From Brachypterus glaber (lineage: Eukaryota; Arthropoda; Insecta; Coleoptera; Kateretidae): 64,000 nucleotides of DNA. The stretch covers positions 12,490,486 through 12,554,485 of the forward strand of contig OY294046.1 in the NCBI GenBank assembly GCA_958510825.1, written 5' to 3'. Positions 63,715 through 64,000 of the stretch are shown here, piece by piece (positions within the stretch are counted from its first letter, which is position 1; the number at the start of each line of letters is the position of its first letter). The notes beneath the pieces were generated by a model. The model saw only the letters and a program-made list of their open reading frames with translations. It had not been told where the DNA came from and ran no database searches. A program made the translations under genes and the position numbers.

Positions 63715-64000
63715 ACAGCATGTCAAAAGTCCGCCACCCCCTTTAACTTTTGAGCGGCTTAAGATATCAATTTGAAATTTGAAACACGTAAATAAAATAA
63801 ACCATATAATTTTTTGGTGTATATTTGATATGCTTAGAGAGCACAGTGGAGACAGGGGGGCAAGGGGAGATTTTTTTTATTAGAAAGGGGGTAGTGTGAT
63901 AAATTATTTTAAAGCTTATAAAATTCTCTAGTTGTCCACATATTTCTTTATTTTTTCGGAGCAATTTTTGGGGGTTATTTTAAAGCCCCAAAAATAAGAA
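63715..64000. repeat. Divergent left half of a CAGTGCGGTCC-like element
   Basis: CATGTCAAAAGTCCGCCACC, GGCTTAAGATATCAATTTGA and TTATTTTAAAGCTTATAAAA follow the order of that family; cut by the window end. Confidence 0.55.

Noticed and set aside
1..64000. tRNA, rRNA, riboswitch or bacterial-type operon features
   Set aside because: No cloverleaf-like segment with A/B boxes or rRNA core sequence was recognised by eye; the genome is eukaryotic.

Overview
The window looks like AT-rich insect nuclear DNA, most likely from a beetle (an inference from gene families, intron style and transposon content; not provable here). It has long introns with canonical GT..AG boundaries on the minus strand, almost no long open reading frames, and dense, nested, mostly non-autonomous DNA transposons. 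Nothing looks bacterial or plasmid-borne.

Genes. Three minus-strand genes can be supported by joining short exons through matching splice phases. (1) At the left edge, 866..1026 is one exon of a DEG/ENaC (pickpocket-type) sodium channel, carrying the end of the first membrane segment and the Trp-Lys-Thr-Pro-Phe-Pro-Ser start of the extracellular domain. (2) 10951..35548 is a nearly complete synaptic-vesicle-glycoprotein-2-like (SV2/SVOP-like) major facilitator transporter, 'gene A', in nine exons; only the first short N-terminal exon was not found. (3) 53119..60526 is a second, paralogous SV2-like transporter, 'gene B', in six recognised exons covering roughly TM5 to the C-terminus; its N-terminal exons are not recognisable up to base 64000. 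A and B are a head-to-tail tandem pair that share several exon sizes and phases but differ in two or three introns.

Mobile DNA. Best-supported elements are: a 3.3-kb Tc1/mariner-type element with about 330-bp terminal inverted repeats and a broken transposase (41721..45049); a 1.3-kb hAT-type element with an exact 8-bp target duplication and an internal array of about 198-bp units (19962..21260); a piggyBac-type element flanked by TTAA (30107..31048); a PIF/Harbinger-type MITE flanked by TTA (40245..40379); three or more families of TA-flanked elements, including one nested inside another (24410..26234); a two-copy family full of GGTTAACTGG-type motifs; a five-copy 140-bp hairpin MITE; and long foldback structures at 45.6-47.4 kb and 48.0-50.2 kb. 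A LINE reverse-transcriptase fragment lies at the very start, and a FAR1/ZSWIM-like coding fragment on the plus strand at 27.5 kb.

Most unusual points. A ~700-bp family with a large hairpin near one end and no evident terminal inverted repeats occurs three times, always in the same orientation and always 18-69 bp upstream of a 3' splice site of one of the three genes. A ~326-bp tandem duplication has copied half an exon and its splice donor in gene B. Gene A appears to have retained, or read through, its last intron relative to gene B. No rRNA, tRNA, CRISPR array or complete autonomous transposon was recognised.
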